This document shows, in pieces, positions 24,581-34,576 of a DNA stretch of 59,573 nt. Source of the DNA: an uncultured Prevotellaceae bacterium (GTDB lineage Bacteria > Bacteroidota > Bacteroidia > Bacteroidales > Bacteroidaceae); contig CACXTX010000016.1 in assembly GCA_902770635.1 (NCBI GenBank), positions 1 through 59,573 of the forward strand, in the 5' to 3' direction. The notes beneath the pieces are model-generated. The model ran no database searches. It was not told the origin of the DNA and was given only the letters and a program-made list of their open reading frames with translations. Every line of letters starts with the position of its first letter. Position 1 is the stretch's first letter. Made by a program: the position numbers and the translations under genes.

Positions 24581-26377
24581 TTATTGCAAAGGTGTTATAG
24601 GATATACAATATTAACAATCAGGATATTTGCAGCAAGAATGATAATATTCATCAGCAATCCGACGCGCATGAAGTCGCTGAAGCGGTAGCCACCAGGGCC
24701 ATAAACCAGCATGTGGGTGGGCGAACCGATAGGTGTGGCAAAACTGCTGCTGACGCTCACCATCAGGGCGACAAGGAATGGGAACGGCTCGTAACCCATC
24801 TTCTCGGCAGCCTCGTACATAATGGGGAAGAACATGGCACCAGCTGCGGTGTTCGAGATAAACTCGGTGATGAAAGTACCTACGAAGCAGACAGCTGTCA
24901 TTACGACCAACGGGTTGGTACCACAAACGTCAAGGATGCCGTTTGCCATCCACTCGGCAATGCCCGTTTTCTGGATGGCAAGACCAAGCACAGCACTACC
25001 GGCAAAGACCATCAGAATCTCCCAGTTGATAGCCTTCATGGCCTGCTCCATGTTACAGCAACGGAAGATGAGCATGGCGGCAGCAGCAAGGAAGGCACAT
25101 TCTAGCAGTGGCATGATGCCCAATGCTGAAAGCGTTACCATCGCTATCATGATGGCAGTGGATATAAGCGTACCGCTGCCCATGTTCGGTACGTCGTCGG
25201 AATCGAAGAATCGGAGGGCACCTTTAAGGGAATCGGTGTCCAAATTAAAATGTTTAGGGCATACCAGCAGGAGCGTGTCACCAGCCCTCAGCACAACCTT
25301 TCGAGGCACCTCATTGATGCGCTCGCCGCTTCGGGCGACAGCTGCCAGCATCACGTTATTGTCCTTCTCGAACGTACTGTCACCGATAGTCTTTCCTATC
25401 AGGCTGCTGCCAATGTTGACATAGGCCGTGTGCAGACGGTGACCTTCAGAAAACTCCTTGGTGGAAAAGACAGGATGATCGGCACTTACCAACTGATATT
25501 TGTCCGCCACATCAATCAACTGGTCTATCCGTCCGGCATATACCAGACGGTCACCACCCATAATGGGCAGGTCTTCCGAAATTGGCGACGGCGCATTGTC
25601 AAAATGGTACAACTCTATCAGGCTACCACCATCTACATGGATAAGCCCTACTTCACCAAGTTTCTTGCCAATATATGGATTGTCAGACGGTACCAGCAGT
25701 TCCAGCGTATATTCATTGGTCATCTCGAAAGCATCCTCTGGTGCCTTTCGGTCTGGCAACAACCTACGCATGGCAATGATGCTCAGCACACCAACGAACA
25801 GACAGAACAGTCCAGGAATGGTCGTGGTCAGGATGTTCATGGCAACACCCGTCTTCTCCTCATAGAGGCCACTGATAATCAGGTTCGGCGGCGTACCGAT
25901 AAGGGTACATACGCCACCCATGCCCGAGGCATAGCTTAGAGGGATGAGCAGTTTCGAGGGAGACACACCCAGCTTCTTGGACCACATCTTAACGATACCG
26001 ACAAAGAGTGCTACTACCGTCGTGTTGCTGAGAAACGAGCTGAGCACAGCCACAGGCACCATCAGTCGCGTCACAGCCTTCGAAAAGCCGTCTGGGGTAC
26101 CTAACAGATTCTTCACTATCCATTGCAGTACGCCTGTATGTGTCAGTCCTGCAACGACTACGAACAACACGCCGACGGTAATTACCGACGTGCTGCTAAA
26201 CCCAGAAAAAGCCTCCTTGGCATCGAGCACACCCGTTACAAAGAGTACGCCGATGGCACCGAGAAACACTACATCGCTGCGCCATTTGGTGAACAACAGA
26301 ATGGTAAACATGCCTAGCACTGTTACAATGGTAATCCAGGCATCGAGGCCAAAGCCTAAAAACATAACTGTATCCAT
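24581..26377 (-). CDS. SLC13/DASS-family permease with RCK-C domains
   Basis: 598 residues. Two blocks of membrane helices (about 10-190 and 400-598) flank a cytoplasmic region at about 200-390 with two TrkA-C-like domains (LLVPSDNPYIGKKLGEVGL and VNIGSSLIGKTIGDSTF). The SNT-type loop motifs FLSNTTVVALF and FISNTAAGAMF mark the divalent anion/Na+ symporter fold. Substrate may be a dicarboxylate, sulphate or similar anion; it cannot be fixed here. The ettA gene lies 30 bp upstream on the same strand. Confidence 0.88.
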   Translation of the reverse strand: MDTVMFLGFGLDAWITIVTVLGMFTILLFTKWRSDVVFLGAIGVLFVTGVLDAKEAFSGFSSTSVITVGVLFVVVAGLTHTGVLQWIVKNLLGTPDGFSKAVTRLMVPVAVLSSFLSNTTVVALFVGIVKMWSKKLGVSPSKLLIPLSYASGMGGVCTLIGTPPNLIISGLYEEKTGVAMNILTTTIPGLFCLFVGVLSIIAMRRLLPDRKAPEDAFEMTNEYTLELLVPSDNPYIGKKLGEVGLIHVDGGSLIELYHFDNAPSPISEDLPIMGGDRLVYAGRIDQLIDVADKYQLVSADHPVFSTKEFSEGHRLHTAYVNIGSSLIGKTIGDSTFEKDNNVMLAAVARSGERINEVPRKVVLRAGDTLLLVCPKHFNLDTDSLKGALRFFDSDDVPNMGSGTLISTAIMIAMVTLSALGIMPLLECAFLAAAAMLIFRCCNMEQAMKAINWEILMVFAGSAVLGLAIQKTGIAEWMANGILDVCGTNPLVVMTAVCFVGTFITEFISNTAAGAMFFPIMYEAAEKMGYEPFPFLVALMVSVSSSFATPIGSPTHMLVYGPGGYRFSDFMRVGLLMNIIILAANILIVNIVYPITPLQ

Positions 26378-26407
26378 TATCTTACTTATCTCACCTTTAT
26401 TATTACA

Positions 26408-28105
26408 TTACTCATCCATCAACTTACGATAACGTGCACGCTTCGGTTCATCAAGTCCCAGACGTTGTGCTTTATTGGACTCATATTCGCTATAGTTACC
26501 CTCGAAATAGAAGACATTTCCTTCCCCTTCGAATGCCAGGATATGTGTACAGATACGATCCAGGAACCAGCGGTCGTGGCTGATGATGACGGCACAACCG
26601 GCAAAGGCTTCCAGACCTTCCTCCAAGGCACGTAGCGTATTCACGTCGATATCGTTGGTTGGTTCGTCGAGCAACAACACATTACCTTCCTGTTTTAAGG
26701 CGATGGCCAGATGCAGACGATTGCGCTCACCACCCGAAAGCACGCCACACTTCTTCTCCTGATCAGCACCACTGAAATTAAATCTACTAAGGTACGCGCG
26801 TACGTTAACATCTTTTCCACCCATGCGGATAGTCTCGTTACCCTGCGACACTACCTCATAGACAGACTTGGCAGGGTCAATATCCTTGTGCTGCTGGTCC
26901 ACATAGGCCAGTTTCACCGTCTCGCCTACGTTGAAGGTGCCTGCATCGGCTTGTTCCAAACCCATGATAAGACGGAATAGCGTGGTCTTACCCGCACCAT
27001 TGGGACCGATGACACCTACTATGCCATTGGGTGGTAACATAAAGTTCAGGTCAGTAAACAGCGTCTTCTCAGGATAGGACTTAGCCACGTGTTCTGCCTC
27101 GATGACCTTGTTGCCCAGGCGAGGACCATTGGGAATGAAGATTTCCAGTTTCTCCTCCTTCTGCTTCTGCTCCTCGTTCAGCATCTTGTCATACGAGTTC
27201 AGACGGGCCTTACCCTTGGCGTGACGGGCCTTGGGAGCCATACGCACCCATTCCAGCTCACGTACCAAGGTCTTGCGACGCTTCGAGGCAGTCTTCTCTT
27301 CCAACGCCAGCCGTTGTGACTTCTGCTCCAACCACGACGAGTAGTTACCTTTCCAAGGAATGCCCTCGCCACGGTCTAACTCAAGAATCCATTCGGCTAC
27401 ATCGTCCAAGAAATAACGGTCGTGGGTAACGGCAATCACAGTACCTTCATACTGCTGCAAGTGCTGTTCCAGCCAGTCTATGGATTCAGCATCTAAATGG
27501 TTGGTAGGCTCGTCAAGCAACAACACATCAGGTTTCTGTAACAACAGACGGCACAGGGCCACACGACGGCGCTCACCACCCGAGAGGTTCTTGACACTCC
27601 AGTCGCTCGGAGGACAATGCAAGGCAGCCATAGCACGATCCAGCTTGGAATCCATATTCCAAGCATCAGTAGCGTCGATGACATCCTGCAACTCAGCCTG
27701 ACGCTGCATCAGTTTATCCATCTTGTCTGAATCCTCATAGTATTCAGGAAGACCGAACTTCACGTTGATGTCGTCATACTCCTTCAACGCGTCATAGACA
27801 TGCTGAACACCTTCCATCACATTCTCCTTGACTGTCTTCTCTTCGTTTAGAGGCGGGTCCTGAGGCAGATAGCCCACAGAATAGCCCGGGCTCCACACCA
27901 CCTGGCCCTGAAACTGCTGGTCCAGTCCGGCAATAATCTTCATCAGCGTAGATTTACCGGCACCATTCAGACCAATAATGCCAATCTTAGCCCCATAGAA
28001 GAAGCTGAGATAGATGTTCTTGAGCACTTGTTTCTGGTTCTGTTGGATGGTCTTGCTCACCCCCACCATCGAGAAAATTACTTTCTTGTCGTCAACTGTA
28101 GCCAT
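26408..28105 (-). CDS. ettA: Energy-dependent translational throttle protein EttA
   Basis: 565 residues, ABC-F protein with two ATPase domains: Walker A GLNGAGKST near residue 43 and GPNGAGKTT near 366, signatures NLSGGERRRVALCRLL and VLSGGERNRLHLA, and Walker B LLLDEPTNHLD and LLLDEPTNDID. The start VIFSMVGVSKTIQQNQKQVL and the arm/linker RKTLVRELEWVRMAPKARHAK are typical of EttA, which binds the ribosomal E site and gates early elongation according to ATP level. Its promoter is divergent from, and interleaved with, that of htpG. Confidence 0.94.
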   Translation of the reverse strand: MATVDDKKVIFSMVGVSKTIQQNQKQVLKNIYLSFFYGAKIGIIGLNGAGKSTLMKIIAGLDQQFQGQVVWSPGYSVGYLPQDPPLNEEKTVKENVMEGVQHVYDALKEYDDINVKFGLPEYYEDSDKMDKLMQRQAELQDVIDATDAWNMDSKLDRAMAALHCPPSDWSVKNLSGGERRRVALCRLLLQKPDVLLLDEPTNHLDAESIDWLEQHLQQYEGTVIAVTHDRYFLDDVAEWILELDRGEGIPWKGNYSSWLEQKSQRLALEEKTASKRRKTLVRELEWVRMAPKARHAKGKARLNSYDKMLNEEQKQKEEKLEIFIPNGPRLGNKVIEAEHVAKSYPEKTLFTDLNFMLPPNGIVGVIGPNGAGKTTLFRLIMGLEQADAGTFNVGETVKLAYVDQQHKDIDPAKSVYEVVSQGNETIRMGGKDVNVRAYLSRFNFSGADQEKKCGVLSGGERNRLHLAIALKQEGNVLLLDEPTNDIDVNTLRALEEGLEAFAGCAVIISHDRWFLDRICTHILAFEGEGNVFYFEGNYSEYESNKAQRLGLDEPKRARYRKLMDE

Positions 28106-28127
28106 ATCTTATTCTTAATTGTTTCCG

Positions 28128-28159
28128 CAAAGTTACAAATAAGTGAGCAAAAAGCCAAA
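28128..28159 (-). promoter_or_regulatory. ettA promoter
   Basis: Minus strand TTTG (28156-28159), exactly 20 bases, TAACTTTG (28128-28135). The -33 end lies 14 bp from the sigma-54-like element of htpG. Confidence 0.75.
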
Positions 28160-28172
28160 CTTTTTAGATTTT

Positions 28173-28190
28173 TTGGCACGGTGTTTGCAT
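28173..28190 (+). promoter_or_regulatory. Sigma-54-type promoter of htpG
   Basis: TTGGCACG (28173-28180), four bases GTGT, TTGCAT (28185-28190) equals the RpoN consensus YTGGCACG-N4-TTGCW, with GG and GC ten bases apart. The predicted start is about 28199, some 30 nt before the htpG ATG. No -33/-7 box for htpG competes. An RpoN gene or activator is not in the window. Confidence 0.75.
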
Positions 28191-28229
28191 ATAACCCGGC
28201 AGAAATGACAATAAATAATATAGAAGTAT

Positions 28230-30290
28230 ATGCAAAAAGGTAACATCGGGGTTACAACCGAGAACATTTTCCCCGTCATCAAAAAGTTTCTCTATTCAGA
28301 CCATGAGATTTTCCTGCGCGAGATGGTTTCAAATGCCGTTGATGCCACACAGAAGCTGAAGACATTGGCCCAGCAGGGTGAGTTTAAGGGTGAGCAGGGC
28401 GACCTGACCGTACACATCAGCCTGGACAAGGACAAGGGTACTATCACCATCTCAGACCGTGGTATCGGAATGACCGAGGAGGAGATTGACAAATACATCA
28501 ACCAGATTGCCTTCTCAGGTGTGAACGACTTCCTGGAGAAGTACAAGGACAATGCCAACAGCATCATCGGCCACTTCGGACTGGGCTTCTACTCGAGTTT
28601 CATGGTTTCGAAGAAGGTGGAGATTATCACCAAGAGTTATAAGGACGGAGCAAAGGCCGTCAAATGGAGCTGCGATGGCAGTCCTGCCTACGAGATTGAC
28701 GAGGCAGAGAAAGAGGATCGCGGTTCTGACATCATCCTCTACATCGACGACGACTGCAAGGAGTTCCTGGAGAAGGAGCGCATTCAGCAGTTGCTGACCA
28801 AGTACTGCAAATTCATGGCTGTACCCGTAGCCTTTGGCAAAAAGCAGGAGTGGAGCAGCGACGAGAAGAAGATGGTCGATACCCAGGAGGACAACCTCAT
28901 CAACAACGCTGAGCCACTGTGGACAAAGGCTCCGTCGAGTCTGAAGGACGAGGATTACAAGAAGTTCTATCGTGAGCTCTACCCCATGAGCGACGAGCCT
29001 ATGTTCTGGATTCACCTGAATGTGGACTACCCGTTCAACCTGACTGGCATTCTGTACTTCCCTCGCATCAAGTCTAACATTGACCTGCAACGCAACAAGA
29101 TTCAGCTGTATTGCAACCAGGTATTCGTTACGGATCAGGTTGAAGGCATCGTACCCGAGTTCCTCACCCTACTCCATGGTGTCATCGACTCACCGGATAT
29201 CCCCTTGAACGTAAGCCGTAGCTACTTGCAGAGCGACCGTGAGGTAAAGAAGATTTCGACGTATATCACAAAGAAAGTGGCCGACCGTCTGCAGGCTATC
29301 TTCAAGGAGGACCGCAAACAGTATGAAGAGAAGTGGGACGACCTGAAGCTGTTCATCAACTACGGCATGCTGAGCGAGGAAAGTTTCTATGACCGCGCCA
29401 AGGAGTTCAGCCTGATGAAGGATACTGATAGCAAATACTTCACCTTCGACGAATACAAAGCCCTGATAGAGGGTGCCCAGAAGGATAAGGACGGTAACCT
29501 CATCTATCTCTATGCCACTGACAAGGAGGAGCAGTACTCCTATATCCAGGGTGCCAAAGACAAGGGTTACAGCGTATTGCTGCTCGACGGACAGCTGGAC
29601 GTGCCTGCCATTCAGATGCTGGAGCAGAAGTTTGAGAAGAGCCGTTTCACCCGCGTCGATTCAGACATCATTGACCGCCTGATTGTAAAAGACGACGCAC
29701 CGAAGTCAAATCTGACAGAGGCTGAGTCTGCCAATTTGTCACAGGTATTCAAATCGCAGATGCCTAAGATGGAGAAGACAGAGTTTATGGTAGAGGTGCA
29801 GAGTCTGGGTGAAAGCCAGCGTCCGGTAGTCATTACGCAGAACGAGTGGATGCGCCGTATGAAGGAAATGAGCCGCTTCCAGCAAGGCATGAACTTCTAT
29901 GCACAAATGCCTGACTCTCTGAACCTTGTACTTAACAGCGACCATCCCTTGGTAAAGCGTGTACTCGACGACTGCAAGGCTACTACCGACGAGGCTTTGA
30001 AGCCCATCGAAAGTGAGTTAAAGGGACAAGAGGCTCGCCTGGCAGCCATCCGTCAGCAACAGGAGAAGAAGAAGGCTGACGAACTGACACAGGATGACAA
30101 GGACATGAAGGCAGAAACAGAGAAAGCCGTTGAGGAACAGAAGCACAAGAAAGAGGAAGTGCTGAATAGCTTTGCTGAAAAGAACGCTATCGTTCACCAG
30201 CTCATTGACCTGGCTCTGTTGCAGAACGGAATGCTTAAAGGAGAAGCTCTGGATAAGTTCCTGAAGCGTTCTGTAGATTTAATCAAATAA
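28230..30290 (+). CDS. htpG: Hsp90-family chaperone HtpG
   Basis: 686 residues, cytoplasmic ATP-dependent chaperone. N-terminal GHKL ATPase: FLREMVSNAVDATQKL (catalytic Glu and Mg-binding Asn), ISDRGIGMTEEEID and GHFGLGFYSSFMV. The middle domain has the catalytic Arg segment LNVSRSYLQSD. The C-terminal dimerisation domain includes a long charged helix (about 590-650, rich in Lys, Glu, Gln) and ends LKRSVDLIK. It is somewhat longer than the E. coli protein, as usual in this phylum. A consensus sigma-54 promoter precedes it, and a terminator follows. Confidence 0.97.
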   Translation: MQKGNIGVTTENIFPVIKKFLYSDHEIFLREMVSNAVDATQKLKTLAQQGEFKGEQGDLTVHISLDKDKGTITISDRGIGMTEEEIDKYINQIAFSGVNDFLEKYKDNANSIIGHFGLGFYSSFMVSKKVEIITKSYKDGAKAVKWSCDGSPAYEIDEAEKEDRGSDIILYIDDDCKEFLEKERIQQLLTKYCKFMAVPVAFGKKQEWSSDEKKMVDTQEDNLINNAEPLWTKAPSSLKDEDYKKFYRELYPMSDEPMFWIHLNVDYPFNLTGILYFPRIKSNIDLQRNKIQLYCNQVFVTDQVEGIVPEFLTLLHGVIDSPDIPLNVSRSYLQSDREVKKISTYITKKVADRLQAIFKEDRKQYEEKWDDLKLFINYGMLSEESFYDRAKEFSLMKDTDSKYFTFDEYKALIEGAQKDKDGNLIYLYATDKEEQYSYIQGAKDKGYSVLLLDGQLDVPAIQMLEQKFEKSRFTRVDSDIIDRLIVKDDAPKSNLTEAESANLSQVFKSQMPKMEKTEFMVEVQSLGESQRPVVITQNEWMRRMKEMSRFQQGMNFYAQMPDSLNLVLNSDHPLVKRVLDDCKATTDEALKPIESELKGQEARLAAIRQQQEKKKADELTQDDKDMKAETEKAVEEQKHKKEEVLNSFAEKNAIVHQLIDLALLQNGMLKGEALDKFLKRSVDLIK

Positions 30291-30310
30291 GCTTTTGTAA
30301 ATAACATAAA

Positions 30311-30345
30311 AAAGAAGGGCACTCAACAGCGAGTGTCCTTCTTTT
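30311..30345. terminator. Bidirectional intrinsic terminator
   Basis: AAAGAAGGGCACTC (30311-30324) pairs with GAGTGTCCTTCTTT (30331-30344) with one wobble, loop of six. A and T runs on the two sides serve the convergent htpG and phosphosugar mutase genes. Confidence 0.9.
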
Positions 30346-30363
30346 CTAATGATTGCCTAAAGC

Positions 30364-32109
30364 TTAGAGATTCAAGCTCTTCTTGATAGCCTCAATCTTC
30401 TGCTCGGCAGCCTTCGTGCAACGCTCATAGTCAGCAGCATCCTTGAAGCTGGCATCCTTCACCTCGGTATAGAACTTAATCTTAGGCTCAGTACCAGAAG
30501 GACGTACAGAAACCTTGGTGCCATCATCGCAGAACCACTGCAGCACGTTAGACTTGTCAGGCATGTCGAGTTTCTCAACGGTGCCATCAGCCTTCTTAGC
30601 CTCGAGAGACTGGAAGTCTTTTGAAAGCACAATCTTCGAACCACCCAGGTCCTTAGGAGGATTGTTGCGGTAGTCAACCATCATCTGCTTGATCTCGTCA
30701 GCACCAGTCTTACCTGGGCGTACCACGTTGATGGTAACTTCCTTAGAGAATCCATATTCCTTATAGATATTCATCAGCAGGTCATAGAGGGTCATACCGT
30801 TGTCGCGAGCCCATGCTGCAATCTCACAGATAAGACAGATAGCTGCGGGGGAGTCCTTATCGCGCACCTTGTCAAACGGCAGGAATCCGAATGACTCTTC
30901 GCCACCACCAATGTACTTCTTCTTGCCTTCGTTAACGCGAATCTCGTTGGCAATCCACTTAAAGCCAGTGTAGCAATCCTTCAACTCAACGCCGTTCTTT
31001 TTAGCAATCTCGGCAATGACCTCAGTGGTTACGATGGTCTTTACCAAGAACTCGTTGCCCTTCAGTTGGCCGAGTTTCTTCTTGTTGGCGATGATGTACC
31101 AGCAGAACATCATGCAAGTCTGGTTACCGTTCAGGATTTCCCACTCGCCCTTGCTGTTGCGGCAAACGATAGCCAAGCGGTCTGCATCAGGGTCAGAAGC
31201 GATAACCAGATCGGCATTCAGCTTAGTTCCGAGTTTCATACCCAGCGTCATAGCCTCAGCATTCTCAGGATTGGGGCTGACAACCGTTGGGAAGTTACCG
31301 TCGATAACCATCTGCTCAGGAACAACGTGGATGTTCTGGAAGCCCCAAGAGCGCAGAGCCATCGGGATGATGACACGTCCTGTACCATGCATGGGTGAAT
31401 AAACGATGTTGAGGTCTTTCTGGCGCAGGATGACATCCTGGTCAACCATAGCCTCCTTGACAGCCTGGATGTAGTCCCAGTCCATCTCACCACCGATAGG
31501 AATGATGAGGTCCTTGTTGCCCTCGAACTTCACGTCGCTAATCTTCACTTTGTTCACCTCGTCAATAATACCCTTGTCGTGGGGGAACAGCACCTGGGCA
31601 CCATCGTCCCAATAAGCCTTGTAACCATTATACTCGCGGGGATTGTGAGAAGCTGTAACGTTGACACCAGCCTGGCAGCCCAGCTGACGGATGGCAAACG
31701 AAATCTCAGGAGTGGGACGCAGGCTCTCGAACAGATAAACCTTGATGCCGTTGGCAGAGAAGATGTCAGCAACAGATTCAGCAAACATACGTCCGTTGTT
31801 GCGGCAGTCGTGACCTACAACCACTGAGCACTGCTTTCCAGGGAAAGCCTTGTTAATGTAGTTGGCAAAGCCCTGAGTAGCCATACCTACGATGTACTTG
31901 TTCATGCGGTTAGTACCAGCACCCATAATACCACGCAGTCCACCAGTACCAAATTCCAGGTCGCGATAGAAAGCATCAATGAGGTCCGTTTTGTCGGCAT
32001 TGTCCAACATAGCCTGAACTTCCTTACGGGTCTCCTCGTCAAAGGCCGGAGACAGCCATTCCTTTGCACGTGCCTCGCACTGAGCAATGAGTTGAGCGTT
32101 ATTTTCCAT
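30364..32109 (-). CDS. Phosphoglucomutase/phosphomannomutase-family enzyme
   Basis: 581 residues, alpha-D-phosphohexomutase of the long (PgcA-like) type. Domain 1 has the phosphoserine loop GVNVTASHNPREYNG; domain 2 the metal loop ASDPDADRLAI; domain 3 the sugar loop GGGEESFGFLP; domain 4 the phosphate-binding VRPSGTEPKIKFY. It interconverts 1- and 6-phosphates of glucose and/or mannose, linking glycolysis with nucleotide-sugar synthesis, which fits galE, ugd and manA in the window. Substrate preference cannot be read from sequence. Confidence 0.92.
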   Translation of the reverse strand: MENNAQLIAQCEARAKEWLSPAFDEETRKEVQAMLDNADKTDLIDAFYRDLEFGTGGLRGIMGAGTNRMNKYIVGMATQGFANYINKAFPGKQCSVVVGHDCRNNGRMFAESVADIFSANGIKVYLFESLRPTPEISFAIRQLGCQAGVNVTASHNPREYNGYKAYWDDGAQVLFPHDKGIIDEVNKVKISDVKFEGNKDLIIPIGGEMDWDYIQAVKEAMVDQDVILRQKDLNIVYSPMHGTGRVIIPMALRSWGFQNIHVVPEQMVIDGNFPTVVSPNPENAEAMTLGMKLGTKLNADLVIASDPDADRLAIVCRNSKGEWEILNGNQTCMMFCWYIIANKKKLGQLKGNEFLVKTIVTTEVIAEIAKKNGVELKDCYTGFKWIANEIRVNEGKKKYIGGGEESFGFLPFDKVRDKDSPAAICLICEIAAWARDNGMTLYDLLMNIYKEYGFSKEVTINVVRPGKTGADEIKQMMVDYRNNPPKDLGGSKIVLSKDFQSLEAKKADGTVEKLDMPDKSNVLQWFCDDGTKVSVRPSGTEPKIKFYTEVKDASFKDAADYERCTKAAEQKIEAIKKSLNL

Positions 32110-32212
32110 AATTACTTTTATGATTTAAAGGATTAGTAATAATTTCAATACGCAAAGATACTGATTTTCTTTCAAAACCAGTATCTCAACTCATTATTTT
32201 TAACATTTTTAA

Positions 32213-33439
32213 TTATTTACGCATCAATCGGTCAATCTCCTCGAACTGTTTTCCTAAGTTCAGATTCAGATAAATGCGATATAAGGCAGGGGCCCATCGT
32301 TTCTTGTCGTCAGGGGCCATCCTTCTGTAATCTTCCATGAAAGGACGGGCCTCACTATACAGTTTTTGCAGGCGTAATCGGTTCTTGCGAGGCTCTCGCT
32401 CCTGCTCGATGGTCAACGCCCGATTCAGATAGCAGGTGGCAATATTGAAATAGGGCTCTGGCAATGTGTCATTCAGCTCCATGAGGGTGCGACTGGTCTC
32501 TATGCACTCGTCATACTGTTCCAAATTAAGGAGAGCCACCGACTTAGCCAGTAGAAACAGCGTATTGTCGGACGATATGTCAAGTCCTCTATTGGCCAGT
32601 GACAATACTTTGTCGTACTTTCCCTGAGCTGCATAAAAATCAGCAAGACGCGGAAAGAAATAGGGATACTCCGGAAAACGCTCGTAACCTTCAGAAAGTG
32701 TCTTGATATAGTCACTGTCATTCTTCTGCCACTGATAGGCCTCACACATATACTGCAGGACGTAAGTGGCCTTGGAGGAGTCTGCCAATGCCTGCTGACA
32801 ATATTTCAGTGTGCGTTCTGCATCTTGCAATCTAAAGCCGCACAACGTAGCCCAATAGGCTGCTGTTGTCAACCGCGAATCACTACGTTGATAGTGGTAG
32901 GCTTCATACAAGGGCAGACGTACGGCTTCCAGATAGTCGTCGAAATAGGTATAGCCCTTCTCATAATCGCCCTTGCGAACCCACCATGTTCCACCATAAT
33001 ATATATTAATGCGCAGAGCATTGAGCAACTCGGCATTCTCAGACCGATAGGAAGGGCGCACCCTGCCTTTATTGTCTGGACGCGTGTCGAGAGCATCCAA
33101 TTTGACGGCTACCTCCTGCAAGCGACGTGTCAGGTTGTAGAAGGCAGCCGTATCATACTTCTGTTTCAAATAAAGTTTCTCGTTAGCAGCATTATACTGG
33201 TTGAGAACAGCATCAAACCAGGTGGCATATATCTTTATATTGTCGTGATTGGCAGAGTCTTTCAACAAATCCGTCATTAACGTTTCCGCCTTATCAAAGT
33301 CCTTACCACTCTTGATATAGGTCTTTGCCTTGTCTATGTCCATACGCACCTTTTTTTGTGCAGACTGTCCACAGACGGGTATCGCCATCATTGATGCCGC
33401 TGTTATACTGAAAAAAAAACTAATTACCTTTTTATCCAT
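32213..33439 (-). CDS. Secreted TPR-repeat protein
   Basis: 408 residues. A signal peptide (FFFSITAASMMAIPVCGQSA) precedes a region with TPR-like helix pairs, e.g. YFDDYLEAVRLPLYEAY, DFYAAQGKYDKVLSLANRGL and AKSVALLNLEQYDECIETSR. There is a conserved-looking NKGRVRPSYRSENAELLNAL segment also recognisable in the TPR protein downstream of gyrA (984-2195). It starts 3 bp after the galE stop, so it is translated from the galE transcript. Function unknown; likely periplasmic. Confidence 0.78.
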   Translation of the reverse strand: MDKKVISFFFSITAASMMAIPVCGQSAQKKVRMDIDKAKTYIKSGKDFDKAETLMTDLLKDSANHDNIKIYATWFDAVLNQYNAANEKLYLKQKYDTAAFYNLTRRLQEVAVKLDALDTRPDNKGRVRPSYRSENAELLNALRINIYYGGTWWVRKGDYEKGYTYFDDYLEAVRLPLYEAYHYQRSDSRLTTAAYWATLCGFRLQDAERTLKYCQQALADSSKATYVLQYMCEAYQWQKNDSDYIKTLSEGYERFPEYPYFFPRLADFYAAQGKYDKVLSLANRGLDISSDNTLFLLAKSVALLNLEQYDECIETSRTLMELNDTLPEPYFNIATCYLNRALTIEQEREPRKNRLRLQKLYSEARPFMEDYRRMAPDDKKRWAPALYRIYLNLNLGKQFEEIDRLMRK

Positions 33440-33442
33440 AAT

Positions 33443-34483
33443 TTATTGTATTCCGTCTTCGCGTAGTTTCTGTTGCCATTTCCAGGCACTTCTCAGCACC
33501 TCGTCGGTTGGTGTGTCTGCCTTCCATCCCAACACTTTGTTGGCTTTGTCAACATTACCCCAAACCTTCTCAATATCGCCCTCACGACGGGGAGCGTATG
33601 TCCAGTTTACCTTCACACCAGTAGCCTTCTCAAAGCCTTGCACTACCTCCAGAGTAGAAAGGCCGCGACCCGTTCCGATATTGAACACCTCTACCGCCTC
33701 AGTCTCAGGATGGTCAAGCACACGCTCCATTGCCTTTACATGAGCCTTGGCAAGGTCCACAACATAGATGTAGTCACGGATACAGGTATGGTCGGGAGTA
33801 TCGTAGTCGTTACCGAAAATCTTCAACTGCTCACGAATACCCATCGCTGTCTGGGTCACAAAAGGTATGAGGTTCATGGGCACACCATTGGGCAACTCAC
33901 CAATCAAGGCAGAGGGATGTGCACCAATCGGGTTGAAATAACGCAGGATAATAGACTTGACAGGAGCACCGGAGTGGATGTAGTCCTGGATAATCTCCTC
34001 ATTAATCTGCTTGGTATTACCATAAGGCGACAAGGCTTTCTGGATAGGAGCATTCTCTGTAACAGGAAGATTCTCTATAGAGGGCTGACCATAAACCGTG
34101 CAACTGCTGGAGAAAATAATACCCTGTACATGATAGATAGGCATCAGTTCCAACAAATTGATCAGTGAAGTCAGGTTGTTGCGATAATACATGAGTGGCT
34201 TCTCCACGCTCTCACCAACAGCCTTGCTGGCAGCAAAGTGGATGATGCCCTGAATAGCGGGATATTTCTTGAACACACGTTCCATACCGTCATAATCGCA
34301 GCAGTCAACCTTTTCAAAAGCAGGACGTATGCCCGTAATCTTCTCAATACCGTCAAGTACCTTCTCGTTTGAGTTAGAGAGATTATCTACAATGACTACT
34401 TCATAGCCTGCGTTCTGAAGTTCTACGGTGGTGTGGCTTCCGATAAACCCTGTACCACCCGTTACAAGAATTGTCTGTTTCAT
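33443..34483 (-). CDS. galE: UDP-glucose 4-epimerase
   Basis: 346 residues from ATG 34483; the extension to 34516 covers the -7 promoter box. GalE interconverts UDP-glucose and UDP-galactose. It is a short-chain dehydrogenase/reductase with TGGTGFIGSH for NAD+ (residues 8-17), FAASKAVGESVEKP, SSSCTVYG, and catalytic Tyr154-x3-Lys158 in LSPYGNTKQ. The C-terminal RDYIYVVDLAKAH and YAPRREGDIEKVWG are GalE hallmarks. Followed closely by a secreted TPR protein gene. Confidence 0.95.
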   Translation of the reverse strand: MKQTILVTGGTGFIGSHTTVELQNAGYEVVIVDNLSNSNEKVLDGIEKITGIRPAFEKVDCCDYDGMERVFKKYPAIQGIIHFAASKAVGESVEKPLMYYRNNLTSLINLLELMPIYHVQGIIFSSSCTVYGQPSIENLPVTENAPIQKALSPYGNTKQINEEIIQDYIHSGAPVKSIILRYFNPIGAHPSALIGELPNGVPMNLIPFVTQTAMGIREQLKIFGNDYDTPDHTCIRDYIYVVDLAKAHVKAMERVLDHPETEAVEVFNIGTGRGLSTLEVVQGFEKATGVKVNWTYAPRREGDIEKVWGNVDKANKVLGWKADTPTDEVLRSAWKWQQKLREDGIQ

Positions 34484-34513
34484 TTTATCTTTTGGCTTTT
34501 TTAGAATTTTCGG

Positions 34514-34521
34514 CAAAGTTA
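34514..34521 (-). promoter_or_regulatory. galE promoter -7 element
   Basis: Minus-strand TAACTTTG 30 bp upstream of the galE ATG at 34483. The -33 position is weak. Confidence 0.55.
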
Positions 34522-34576
34522 CGAATTAATTCTCAATTAACCATGCTACATGTTCATTTTTTAAAGTTCCATAAAC

